Assembly: GCA_016844285.1 (NCBI GenBank)
Contig: JAENIS010000037.1
Coordinates: forward strand, 1 to 23,861
Reading direction: 5' to 3'
Source of the DNA: Dehalococcoidales bacterium
Lineage (GTDB): Bacteria > Chloroflexota > Dehalococcoidia > Dehalococcoidales > UBA2162
Length of the DNA stretch: 23,861 nucleotides
Numbering within the stretch: position 1 is the first letter of the stretch; each line of letters begins with the position of its first letter. This document shows, piece after piece, positions 15,027 through 22,427 of the stretch. Under the pieces are notes generated by a model, which searched no databases, was not told the DNA's origin, and saw only the letters and a list, made by a program, of their open reading frames with translations. A program made the translations under genes and the position numbers.

Positions 15027-16688
15027 TTATTTCTTGTGCTTGGCAATCTCGGCAGCTTCGCTGGACGCAAAACAGGGCGTCGGGAAAGCGATATCAACAC
15101 GAGGTCCCAGAGCATACATATCCGGGACGATACCCAGCATGAGAGTGACATAGCTATCGCTAGCTATTTTTATCGCCTGGTCAAGTAACCCCTTCCTCTT
15201 GATGGGGTCCATCTCGGTCATCGCACTGTCAATCAGTTTGTCTAACTCAGGCATTGCCCTGCCCACCATGGCGAAAGAGCCTCCACTATGGAGTCCGTAG
15301 GTCAGGTCTGTGGGCGTATTGGGTGTGGCGACCTTTGCCCTGGTACTTGCCTGCCCGATTAGCTCGGGCGTCCTTAATGTGTTGCGAACCCTGGTGTGTG
15401 TCCCCGCATCTATCGGCACTATTTCAGTTTTGACCCCAATCTTTGCCCAGTAAGCCTGGACGACCTCAGCAAGCCTGGGGGCTACCCCTGACTCCGCAGA
15501 AGTCCATTCCTGTATGGTAAAGCCCTGGGGATAGCCGGCTTCGGTAAGCAGTCTCTTCGCCTCCACCGGGTCATAGCGGTAAGTCTTGGCACAATAGTCG
15601 CGCCAATAAGCGATATCAATATCCATTGACATGTCACTAAGGAAAGGAGGCATCGTCGGGGTAGTCTTCCCAAAATAGAGAGTCTTCTGGATTTCATCTC
15701 GATTGATGGCTAAGGAGAGTGCCTGACGCACCCGGATATCAGCAATCGGGTATTTAGCACCCTCAGGCTGGTAAGCACCATGCAAATTAACCATTGGCCC
15801 ACGGCCACCTACGGGATATGTCCTGAAGCCGGCACGTTCTAGGTCGACAGCGGCCTCTACCCCGATGTCAATCATATCCGCTTCCCCCGTCTTCAAAAGT
15901 GCCACCCGGGTGTTTTCCTCCGGTACTTTGACCATCGTCAGCTTCCTGAAATCAGGAACCTGTCGCCAGTGCTTATCCAGCGCCTGGTATTCAATCATAT
16001 CCCCTGGAACATAGCGGACAAACTTAAACGGGCCGCTCCCAATCGGCTGACGCTCGAAGTACTCAACACCACGTTGGTCGATGTAATCCTTCGGCATCAC
16101 CACCGGCATGGCGATAGGGGAGACATATGGCAGGAAAGGCCGCGTGCCATTAGTGTAGACACGCACCGTATAATCATCAACTATCTCAATACGCTGGACT
16201 GCCCTTGCGATATCCTGGAAATTAGCATCCTTTGAGGCGTACCGCTCAAAGGTGAGCTTGATGTCATCCGCTTTCAGGTCCTCGCCATTGTGGAATTTAA
16301 TCCCCTTACGAATGTAGAAAGTCCACGATAGACCATCGGTAGCTATCTCCCACTTCTCGGCTATTCCAGGCTCCAGCCCTTTGGCACCTTGACTGACCAG
16401 GCGGTCAAAGATAGGGGGTAAGAAGACCATGGAACTACCACCGCCCGCTTTCATGGGGTCAAGTCTTTCGGTCGAAAAGCCGGAGATGACAAACCTTAAT
16501 TCCCCGTAGGGCCCGGTGGGTGTGGGTGTGGGTATGGGTGTCGGCGTTGGTGTCGGCACCGGCGTTGGTACTGGCGCAGGAGCAGGTGCCGGTGCCGGCG
16601 TTGGTGCTGCCTCGGCACATCCCACCAGCAATAAGGCAGAAATCAATGCTAATGCCACCAGTGAATTGATTTGCGTTGGTACTCTCAT
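15027..16688 (-). CDS. Family-5 (DppA/OppA-type) solute-binding lipoprotein, second copy
   Basis: A 553-residue ABC-importer binding protein, paralogous to the one at 5430-7121. The signal peptide ends in the lipobox L-V-G-C at Cys24, the same position as in the paralogue. A Pro/Thr/Ala/Val repeat spacer to about residue 58 follows, then TGPYGELRF. Family marks include GIAEKWEIATDGLSWTFYI, GIKFHNGEDLKADDIKLTFE, GSGPFKFVRYVPGDMIEY and VRQALSLAINRDEI. AAGGAGG precedes the ATG. No permease is nearby; the enoate-reductase-like gene follows. By analogy it probably delivers an unsaturated or 2-hydroxy acid, or an aromatic acid, to that pathway (inference). Binding-site residues differ enough from the paralogue that the ligands need not be the same. 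Confidence 0.92.
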   Translation of the reverse strand: MRVPTQINSLVALALISALLLVGCAEAAPTPAPAPAPAPVPTPVPTPTPTPIPTPTPTGPYGELRFVISGFSTERLDPMKAGGGSSMVFLPPIFDRLVSQGAKGLEPGIAEKWEIATDGLSWTFYIRKGIKFHNGEDLKADDIKLTFERYASKDANFQDIARAVQRIEIVDDYTVRVYTNGTRPFLPYVSPIAMPVVMPKDYIDQRGVEYFERQPIGSGPFKFVRYVPGDMIEYQALDKHWRQVPDFRKLTMVKVPEENTRVALLKTGEADMIDIGVEAAVDLERAGFRTYPVGGRGPMVNLHGAYQPEGAKYPIADIRVRQALSLAINRDEIQKTLYFGKTTPTMPPFLSDMSMDIDIAYWRDYCAKTYRYDPVEAKRLLTEAGYPQGFTIQEWTSAESGVAPRLAEVVQAYWAKIGVKTEIVPIDAGTHTRVRNTLRTPELIGQASTRAKVATPNTPTDLTYGLHSGGSFAMVGRAMPELDKLIDSAMTEMDPIKRKGLLDQAIKIASDSYVTLMLGIVPDMYALGPRVDIAFPTPCFASSEAAEIAKHKK

Positions 16689-16790
16689 CTCCGTCCTCCT
16701 TAGCTTTTTATGTCCAGTAGCTTAAGTCACCAATGCGCAAAGATAGTTTAACTAATATTCTTGCTGGCACCTTCTGGAAAGTAGCGGAGT

Positions 16791-16802
16791 AATGAATAAT
16801 GC
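16791..16802 (-). promoter_or_regulatory. GCATTATTCATT motif upstream of the second lipoprotein gene
   Basis: On the minus strand this 12-mer lies 103 bases upstream of the ATG at 16688. It is identical to the motif 100 bases upstream of the 5430 gene and has the same orientation relative to its gene. The surrounding sequence is not otherwise alike, which points to a shared protein-binding site and not to recent duplication. Confidence 0.4.
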
Positions 16803-16912
16803 ATACATCAGACTGTGCTTGTCTGGTTGTTTCGCCTGGGGGAATCATCAACGCATCCATCCTAACATTTCAAGCCTTATGTGTCAATACCCTGTACTAG
16901 TTCCCGTATTTG

Positions 16913-17085
16913 GTTCTATTTGCATCTGGTTGATTCCGCTCTCATTACGGTGAGCCGAAGCCCTGAGCATAGCGAAGGGGAAGCGAAGCAATCTCGGAAT
17001 GTGTCGGGCAGAGATTGCCACGGGGTCTAACGACCCTTCGCAATGACAACTATTTCACTACACCAACCAAAACCGAATAGTACCG
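16913..17085 (+). repeat. MITE-like palindromic element, copy E (longest)
   Basis: 173 bp from GGTTCTATTTGCATCTGG to AAAACCGAATAGTACC. Inside are CATTACGG...GAAGCGAAGCAATC and AGAGATTGCC...CGCAATGAC. The two ends agree at 17 of 23 positions as inverted repeats. It occupies much of the 16689-17135 gap, where no gene is seen, and ends about 50 bases past the stop codon of the Fe-S protein gene. Confidence 0.8.
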
Positions 17086-17135
17086 TGCAGGGATTTCTAT
17101 TTTGTTACCAAAATAGCGGTTAGTCAGTCTCACCC

Positions 17136-17631
17136 TTAAGAGAGTTGGCGCTCTTTCACTTCTGCTACCACGTTATTCTTTCTAAGGAGAGCATTACCGA
17201 TGCCGTATTGTTTATTCAGCCTCAGAGGGACACAGCAGCATGAACAGCAGTTGCAAATCGCATAGAAGTCCTGGCGACATTTAATAATCGTGTGAATAAG
17301 TCCATTTTCATGACACTGGCTCAGAATCTCTTTAGCCTGTCCTTTAGTTATCTCCTCGTAGTCATGAGGTCTTTCTTCAACAAATATATTGCGGCCTACA
17401 CTGAGCATGATTTCAGCATTGATCGGGTTTCCGCAATGTTTGAATACAGTACGGCAGGTGCAAGGACCCAAAGCGAGCCAATCGGCACTGTCTACTATTT
17501 CCTTTGCCTCTTGTAGAGTGAGCAGATAAGCCCCGCTCACCTTCTTACCATAAAAATTAGCTGGCCTGGAATATATAATACCTGAGGAACAATTCGCGAT
17601 ATCTACTGTATAGCCTTAGGGAATGATGCAT
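17136..17631 (-). CDS. Cys-rich iron-sulfur protein with an apparent 1-base frameshift near its start
   Basis: The long frame starts at GTG 17540 (134 residues), but upstream of it the same frame stays open to a TAA at 17616-17618 and reads like protein (YTVDIANCSSGIIYSRPANF). An ATG at 17631 with a strong AGGGAGGT site and a TATAAT box opens another frame (MHHSL) that would join it if one base near 17616-17619 were absent, giving about 164 residues. The GTG itself has no good ribosome site. The body has GPCTCRTVFKHC and, near the C terminus, AICNCCSCCCVPLR, dense Cys motifs like those of ferredoxin-type proteins binding one or two [4Fe-4S] clusters. It is probably an electron carrier. The break may be a sequencing error, a pseudogene or programmed frameshifting. 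Confidence 0.75.
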
Positions 17632-17652
17632 CGATACCTCCCTGTATATCTC

Positions 17653-17658
17653 ATTATA
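17653..17658 (-). promoter_or_regulatory. -10 box of the Fe-S protein gene
   Basis: TATAAT on the minus strand lies 21 bases before the ATG at 17631, leaving a short leader that carries the AGGGAGGT site. No clear -35 box is seen. It supports the start at 17631 over the GTG at 17540, and is divergent from the promoter at 17664-17692. Confidence 0.5.
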
Positions 17659-17663
17659 CACAC

Positions 17664-17692
17664 TTGACGTATGCTAAGGCAGGTGCTAGTAT
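17664..17692 (+). promoter_or_regulatory. Sigma-70-type promoter for the SDR-racemase operon
   Basis: TTGACG (17664-17669) and TAGTAT (17687-17692) are 17 bases apart, close to consensus. The expected start near 17699 leaves a 40-base leader before the ATG at 17742. Because the longest reading frame begins inside the -35 box, the downstream ATG must be the true start. Confidence 0.7.
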
Positions 17693-17741
17693 TCTGCCTA
17701 GACAACCTGTCTCAAAGACACTGCCTGTAAGGAGGAATGCA

Positions 17742-18545
17742 ATGCGTCTGGAAGGGAAAACTGCCATTATCGTGGGCGCCGGCCAGAGTCCGGGCGAAGG
17801 CATGGGCAATGGCCGTGCGACGGTGCTGAGATTCGCGCAGGAGGGAGCCAGGATTATGGCCATTGACCGTAACCTGGCCTCGGCTGAGGAGACGGCACTG
17901 ATGGTCAAGAAGGAGGGGGGTGAATGCTTCGCCTTCGAAGCTGATGTCACCAAGGAAGCCACACTTGCCGCAGCGATCGCTACGGCGCAGCAGCGCTGGG
18001 GTCGCATTGACATTCTTCACTACAATGTTGGGGTCAGCATCGCCGGTGGCGATGCACAATTACTCGACTTTACCGAGGAAGCTTTCGACCGCATCAGCAT
18101 CATCAACCTGCGGGGTGCTATCATGGCTTGCAAGCATGTCATCCCGATTATGCGACAGCAGCGCTCCGGGGTCATCATCACAATTTCATCCCTGGCCGCA
18201 CTGGAGAAATACCCATACGTTGCCTACAAGGCGACCAAGGCAGCCCTGATTGCATTCACCAAGCAGGTAGCCATCCAGAACGCAGAGTATGGCATCCGTG
18301 CCAATGTCATCCTGCCCGGTCTGATGAACACCCCGATGGCGGTCGAACCGCGCGTCCGCGTGAGTGGCAAGCCCCGCGCCCAGGTTGTCGCAGAGCGAGA
18401 TATCCACGTGCCGCTGCGCCACAAGATGGGTACTGCCTGGGACGTCGCCAATGCTGCCCTTTTCCTCGCCTCCGACGAAGCAAATTTCATCACCGGTGTC
18501 GCTCTACCTGTGGACGGTGGCGGCGCCATCAATATCGGAGGCTGA
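17742..18545 (+). CDS. Short-chain dehydrogenase/reductase (classical SDR)
   Basis: A 267-residue Rossmann-fold oxidoreductase that would oxidise an alcohol or reduce a ketone with a nicotinamide cofactor in the cytoplasm. It has the dinucleotide-binding loop IIVGAGQSPGEGMGNG, longer than the usual TGxxxGxG. Asp42 at the end of strand 2 (AIDRN) favours NAD over NADP. NVGV at 95-98 replaces NNAG. Asn122, Ser149/Ser150 and Tyr162-x3-Lys166 form the catalytic set. The end FITGVALPVDGGGA is typical. AAGGAGG precedes the ATG at 17742. The LarA-like gene starts 45 bases later, so the pair forms an operon; the likely job is 2-hydroxy acid to 2-keto acid interconversion or a nearby step (inference). 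Confidence 0.93.
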   Translation: MRLEGKTAIIVGAGQSPGEGMGNGRATVLRFAQEGARIMAIDRNLASAEETALMVKKEGGECFAFEADVTKEATLAAAIATAQQRWGRIDILHYNVGVSIAGGDAQLLDFTEEAFDRISIINLRGAIMACKHVIPIMRQQRSGVIITISSLAALEKYPYVAYKATKAALIAFTKQVAIQNAEYGIRANVILPGLMNTPMAVEPRVRVSGKPRAQVVAERDIHVPLRHKMGTAWDVANAALFLASDEANFITGVALPVDGGGAINIGG

Positions 18546-18590
18546 CGGCGACCGATTCAACGTGCAGAACAGTGAACTGGAGGTAGAAAG

Positions 18591-19847
18591 ATGAACAACG
18601 TTATCAAGCTCCCGGCGTATCAGTGGTATGACCCTCGTGAGGTTGAGTATCCCCTCCCCGATGATTGGAACGTCACGGTTTACAACATCGCCGGGGCAAA
18701 CCGTCCCGTCATGACAACAAATGAGATAAAGGCTGCCATTGGATCACCTGTAGGTTCCCAGAGCCTTAAAGAGATGGCCAGGGGGAAAAAGAAGGTTGTC
18801 ATCCTGTTTGACGACCTCACTCGCGGTACCAAAACCTCGCTTATCGCACCGGCAGTTGTGGGAGAACTGCAAGAGGCGGGTATTCAGGATAGCCAGATAC
18901 AGTTTATCTGTGCTGGCGGTACCCATCAATCATGGGCCCGGGTTGACCTGGCAAAAAAGCTCGGGGAGGGAATCCTGAGCAGGTTCCCCGTGTATAACCA
19001 TGTTCCCTTCTTGAACTGCACCTCCCTCGGTAAGACCAGTTATGGCACAAGGGTTGAGGTGAATACGGAAGTAATGTCATGTGACCTGAAGATAGCGATT
19101 GGTGGCATTGTCCCACATGCTAACTATGGATTCGGCGGCGGCGGCAAGATAATCATGCCGGGGGTATCCTCTTATAATGCGATATTGGAACATCACGGCA
19201 CGACACACAATGCCTTCAAGGAAGCCAGGAAACGCGCCGGGTCTCCTTACAATTATGGTTTCGTAGATGAAAACCCACTGCCTCGTGATGCTATCGAGAT
19301 GGCGAAGATGGCCGGACTCGACTTTACCGTGAACTGTATTATGAACCACTGGGGAGACCCGCTCTCCATCTATGCGGGTGCTCTCGAACCAGTCTTCTGG
19401 ACCGGGGTCAAAGAAGCGAAGTCCCACTACCGCGTAACCGCACCCAAAGATAATGACATTGTCATTGCCAATGCTTTCTGCAAAGGAAACGAAGCTTACC
19501 ACGCTTTACAGAAAGCATTATCACATGTCAGCCCAAACGGCGGAGACATCGTTCTGCCCGTAAGTTCACCCCTGGGGTGGGTTTATCATTACCTCAATGG
19601 CAGCCACGGGAGAACAATTGGTGGGAGAAACCAGGCCTGGATGTCACTTCCAGAGAACATCAGGCGTGTCATTATCTATACTGAGTTTCCGGAAATGAGA
19701 ATACTGGACCGTTTTGTTGAGAAGGACCGGGCGAAGGTACTTCAGGTAAGCAAGTGGAACGACATCATTGACCTACTTCAGAAATCACATGGTGCCAAGT
19801 CCAAGGTGGCCGTCTTCACTGATGGCACTATCCAGATATCGGGATAA
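18591..19847 (+). CDS. LarA-family nickel-pincer racemase/epimerase
   Basis: A 418-residue member of the LarA (DUF2088) family. Lactate racemase and relatives invert 2-hydroxy acids by hydride transfer to a nickel-pincer nucleotide. The landmarks are all present: DDLTRGT (74-80), GGTHQ with His112, PHANYGFGGGGKIIMPG with His176 and Lys186, and His202. Their spacing matches Lactobacillus LarA (His108, His174, Lys184 for the cofactor bond, His200). Length is near the usual 420-430. GGAGGT precedes the ATG. It is the second gene of the SDR operon. Racemisation to the (R)-form would feed the dehydratase, which accepts (R)-2-hydroxyacyl-CoA (inference). The larB, larC and larE cofactor genes are not in the window. 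The family includes racemases for other hydroxy acids, so lactate is not assured. Confidence 0.9.
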   Translation: MNNVIKLPAYQWYDPREVEYPLPDDWNVTVYNIAGANRPVMTTNEIKAAIGSPVGSQSLKEMARGKKKVVILFDDLTRGTKTSLIAPAVVGELQEAGIQDSQIQFICAGGTHQSWARVDLAKKLGEGILSRFPVYNHVPFLNCTSLGKTSYGTRVEVNTEVMSCDLKIAIGGIVPHANYGFGGGGKIIMPGVSSYNAILEHHGTTHNAFKEARKRAGSPYNYGFVDENPLPRDAIEMAKMAGLDFTVNCIMNHWGDPLSIYAGALEPVFWTGVKEAKSHYRVTAPKDNDIVIANAFCKGNEAYHALQKALSHVSPNGGDIVLPVSSPLGWVYHYLNGSHGRTIGGRNQAWMSLPENIRRVIIYTEFPEMRILDRFVEKDRAKVLQVSKWNDIIDLLQKSHGAKSKVAVFTDGTIQISG

Positions 19848-19957
19848 GCAGTGGTGTCAAAAGGGAAATAAAGTAGGAGCAATCGTCGGCGATATAATCA
19901 ACTCGCCGTACGATGTCTGCTCCTCAGAGAAATCACCAACACAAGCTGGGAATGCAG

Positions 19958-19981
19958 GGACGGACACCGGTGTCACCGTCC
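19958..19981. terminator. Inverted repeat between convergent genes, possible terminator
   Basis: GGACGGACACC and GGTGTCACCGTCC pair through 11 base pairs with a two-base bulge, midway between the stops of the racemase gene (19847) and the GlcG-like gene (20035). The place fits a bidirectional terminator, but no T tract follows on either strand. Confidence 0.4.
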
Positions 19982-20034
19982 GGACAATCGCAAGAGCGCT
20001 ACCAGCCCTTAGGCAACATGATTCAGGCAGTTCC

Positions 20035-20430
20035 CTACCAAGCAGCCAGGGCTGCCTTGGCGATATCCTCATCTTGCTGAGAGGTGGCCCCACTGACTCC
20101 TACGGCTCCCAGCACTTCGTTGCCCCGCACAATAGGCACGGCTCCTTGCACAAAGACCAGTCGGCCCAGGTTCATTTGGTTCAGAGTCTGCATAATCGGC
20201 GTATTGGCACGCTCCGCCAGAGTGCCGCTGGGTGCATTGAACATAGCGGAGACCATCGCCTTACCCCGGGCTATGTCCGGTGTAAAGTAGCGCGCTCCAT
20301 CCATCCGGCAGGTGAGCACCAGGTCCCCCCTGGTGTCCACAACCGCAATACTGACTTTAAGGCCTTGAGAAAGGGCACTCTCCTCAGCCACTTTGAGAAG
20401 TTTCTCCGACTCGCGCAACGTGATGGGCAT
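20035..20430 (-). CDS. GlcG/HbpS-family protein (DUF336)
   Basis: A 131-residue single-domain protein of the GlcG/HbpS family, often found beside glycolate, propanediol or aromatic catabolism genes; HbpS binds haem. The marks are ITLRESEKLLKVAEESA, VSIAVVDTRGDLVLTCRMDGAR, the segment PDIARGKAMVSAMFNAPSG and near the end GAVPIVRGNEVLGAVGVSGA. No signal peptide is present, unlike secreted HbpS. AAGGAGG precedes the ATG at 20430. It is convergent with the LarA-like gene. The family's biochemical role is poorly defined: haem or cobalamin-related binding and stress sensing have been proposed, so none is assigned here. Its place among hydroxy-acid genes recalls glcG in the glycolate operon. Confidence 0.88.
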   Translation of the reverse strand: MPITLRESEKLLKVAEESALSQGLKVSIAVVDTRGDLVLTCRMDGARYFTPDIARGKAMVSAMFNAPSGTLAERANTPIMQTLNQMNLGRLVFVQGAVPIVRGNEVLGAVGVSGATSQQDEDIAKAALAAW

Positions 20431-20607
20431 GTTTTTCCTCCTTTATCCTCTTCAATCGGGCGCTAACCATGATTTAGGGCTTCAAGACGAGGGGAGTAAG
20501 ACCCCCACGACTCCAGTTCATGATACTTCGGCTCGGCAATCCTGTCAATCACCTTTCGACAAGATTCCGCCTTCCAACCATTAACCATTAATATTTAGCT
20601 TAACTAA

Positions 20608-20652
20608 GATTCGTTCAGACCCCGTGTGGCCCACCACTTCTGAAAACGAATC
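20608..20652 (-). other. Structured hairpin in the 20431-20755 gap
   Basis: GATTCGTTCAGA (20608-20619) pairs with TCTGAAAACGAATC (20639-20652), with one two-base bulge; GTGG and CCAC can pair inside the loop. It lies between two minus-strand genes, about 100 bases past the MFS stop and 180 bases before the GlcG-like start. It may be a transcript end or a leader structure; without a T tract neither is certain. Nothing else is seen in this gap. Confidence 0.4.
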
Positions 20653-20755
20653 CAACAACAAGCTTGTTTGTGTTCCTGGACGGACACGGGGAAAGTAATC
20701 TCTGCCTGAAACCATACAGCAACGGTCTTAGCTCTGAAATAAACAGGCACAGCAG

Positions 20756-22078
20756 CTAACGAGCGACTGCCCCTTCGCCGGTTGCGTGTGACTTCCGGAC
20801 GGGCTTGCTGGCAAATACGAAAAATAGAGAGCCAAGAGCGGTGAAGGCGGCCAGGATGGTGAAGGCTAAGTGATAGTCTCCGCGTATGTCAGCCAGCCAG
20901 CCCGCAAAGATAGGAGCGCCGACCTGGGCTATGGTCGAAAATATATTAGCAATACCTATAATCAGTCCAATTGATTTGCGTCCAAAGTACTCGGCACGGA
21001 TGGTATTCTGCGTGACACCCCTGATACCCCACGCCAGACCATGGAAGATGGTAAACAAGATAACCTGTCCCATGCTGGCAGCGTAGATAAGAATGATAAG
21101 GCCAAGGCTGTGAGATAGCATACATGCCACAAGTAGCATCCTATTGTTAATACGGTCAGCAAGAAATCCACCAACTAGCCTACCGACAACAGAGAATACC
21201 GCTAATATCGCTACGATGCCGCCAGCAGCCTCTAGGGATATCCCAACCTGCTGGACAAGGTGGGGTGCCAGATGGAGAGAAACCGCAGACACTGTCAAAA
21301 TCGCTAAGCCTTGTCCCGCTGCAATCAGCCAGAAAGAGCGGGCATTGAGAGCCTCTCTCGTAGAAAAGCTATCATTCTCTTGAGCCTTACTCTGCAGGGC
21401 TGGGCTAGCAGTCGGATGTTCCTCCAGCCGCCCTTCTGACGAAGCCGCTCGGTCACCGTCCGGCAGGTAGCCGTATTGCTCCGGCTTATGACGTACCAAT
21501 AGAGCCAACGGGATACCGATAAGCCAGATAACAAAGCCGGAGGCGAGAGCGGTGACGCGCCATCCCTGGGTGGTCAGGCTCCATGCCACCACTGGCACGA
21601 TAACTCCGCCTACTGCTCCTCCTGCCAAAGCAATACCCAGAGCCAGGCTACGTTTCCGGACAAACCAATGGAATATAGCCACCATGAAAGAAAGGTTACC
21701 GCAAAAGCCGGACCCCATGGATAGCACGAGAAAAGCAATAAAGAAAGCCACAATGGACTGCATCATGCTCAACAGGATAAAACCGGCGCCGAGCAAGACG
21801 ATACCTATCACCACCACACGTCGGGGCCCAAAACGGTCGGCAATCCAGCCCTGAAAGGGATCGAGAATCCCACTTTCGACATGGCCTAGCGAGTAGCCTG
21901 AAGCTAGCAGGGCGCGGCTCCAGGCAAACTCTGCCTGAATCGGCAGGAAATAAAGAGTAAAACCCTGATTCAGAAAACCCTGGTTTAACGAATGTAAGAC
22001 GCAGGCAGATAGAACAATCCACCAACCGAAGAAGATTCCTTGAACCCGCCTTCGGATAACGCTTAAAACATTTGGCAT
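20756..22078 (-). CDS. MFS transporter, oxalate/formate- or monocarboxylate-transporter-like
   Basis: A 12-helix major facilitator of about 440 residues. It opens with IFFGWWIVLSACVLHSLNQG, a helix-1 form seen in the OFA and monocarboxylate branch. Motif A is GWIADRFGPRR after helix 2, and its second-half copy is GGFLADRINNR. A hydrophilic central loop of about 50 residues (LLVRHKPEQYGYLPDGDR...) is also usual for this branch. Predicted to move a small carboxylate across the cytoplasmic membrane, which suits the hydroxy-acid genes around it. The ATG at 22078 is given; a TTG at 22102 in the same frame would add 8 residues, and neither has a strong ribosome site. It is divergent from the dehydratase operon at 22428. 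Confidence 0.87.
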   Translation of the reverse strand: MPNVLSVIRRRVQGIFFGWWIVLSACVLHSLNQGFLNQGFTLYFLPIQAEFAWSRALLASGYSLGHVESGILDPFQGWIADRFGPRRVVVIGIVLLGAGFILLSMMQSIVAFFIAFLVLSMGSGFCGNLSFMVAIFHWFVRKRSLALGIALAGGAVGGVIVPVVAWSLTTQGWRVTALASGFVIWLIGIPLALLVRHKPEQYGYLPDGDRAASSEGRLEEHPTASPALQSKAQENDSFSTREALNARSFWLIAAGQGLAILTVSAVSLHLAPHLVQQVGISLEAAGGIVAILAVFSVVGRLVGGFLADRINNRMLLVACMLSHSLGLIILIYAASMGQVILFTIFHGLAWGIRGVTQNTIRAEYFGRKSIGLIIGIANIFSTIAQVGAPIFAGWLADIRGDYHLAFTILAAFTALGSLFFVFASKPVRKSHATGEGAVAR

Positions 22079-22427
22079 AGGTAATATATCAATTGCCCTC
22101 AATGTCCAAGGGAATATATTATCACAAACCGAGTTGCTGGCGCTCTTTTATCCGATGTTACCACGGCACGAACATGGCATCACTGTTTTGCTACAGGTAT
22201 ATCCATCTATACTGAAGGTAAAGGTTATGCCTTGTCAAGGACAGAGTCACCATATCGCTATATTCAAAGGATTCGGTTTTGAACGGCAGAGGGATAAGAA
22301 CTACCGTCAATCCACACCTGAAGTTATTGTAATGGGAGTTCGAACATCAGCCCTCATACAACTACTGGATACAGAGTAATCGGGTAAAAGGCAATAAAAA
22401 CTAAGGGCAAGAAGGAGGAAAGGTCAT
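22079..22427. other. Divergent intergenic region
   Basis: This 349-base stretch separates the MFS gene (minus) from the dehydratase operon (plus), so both promoters should be here. Apart from the AAGGAGG ribosome site at its right end, I see no convincing promoter, hairpin or repeat. An open frame at 22134-22379 has no ribosome site and no family look. Confidence 0.5.

Noticed and set aside
16516..16725. GT-rich repeat read as a Gly/Val/Ala protein on the plus strand
   Set aside because: It is the reverse of the Pro/Thr spacer and signal peptide of the second lipoprotein; the repetition comes from the spacer codons.
19768..20466. Plus-strand open frame of 232 codons across the racemase end and GlcG-like gene
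   Set aside because: It overlaps two genes with clear family signatures, has low-complexity translation and no ribosome site.
22134..22379. 81-codon open frame ahead of the dehydratase operon
   Set aside because: It has no Shine-Dalgarno site and no recognisable domain; it lies where divergent promoters are expected.
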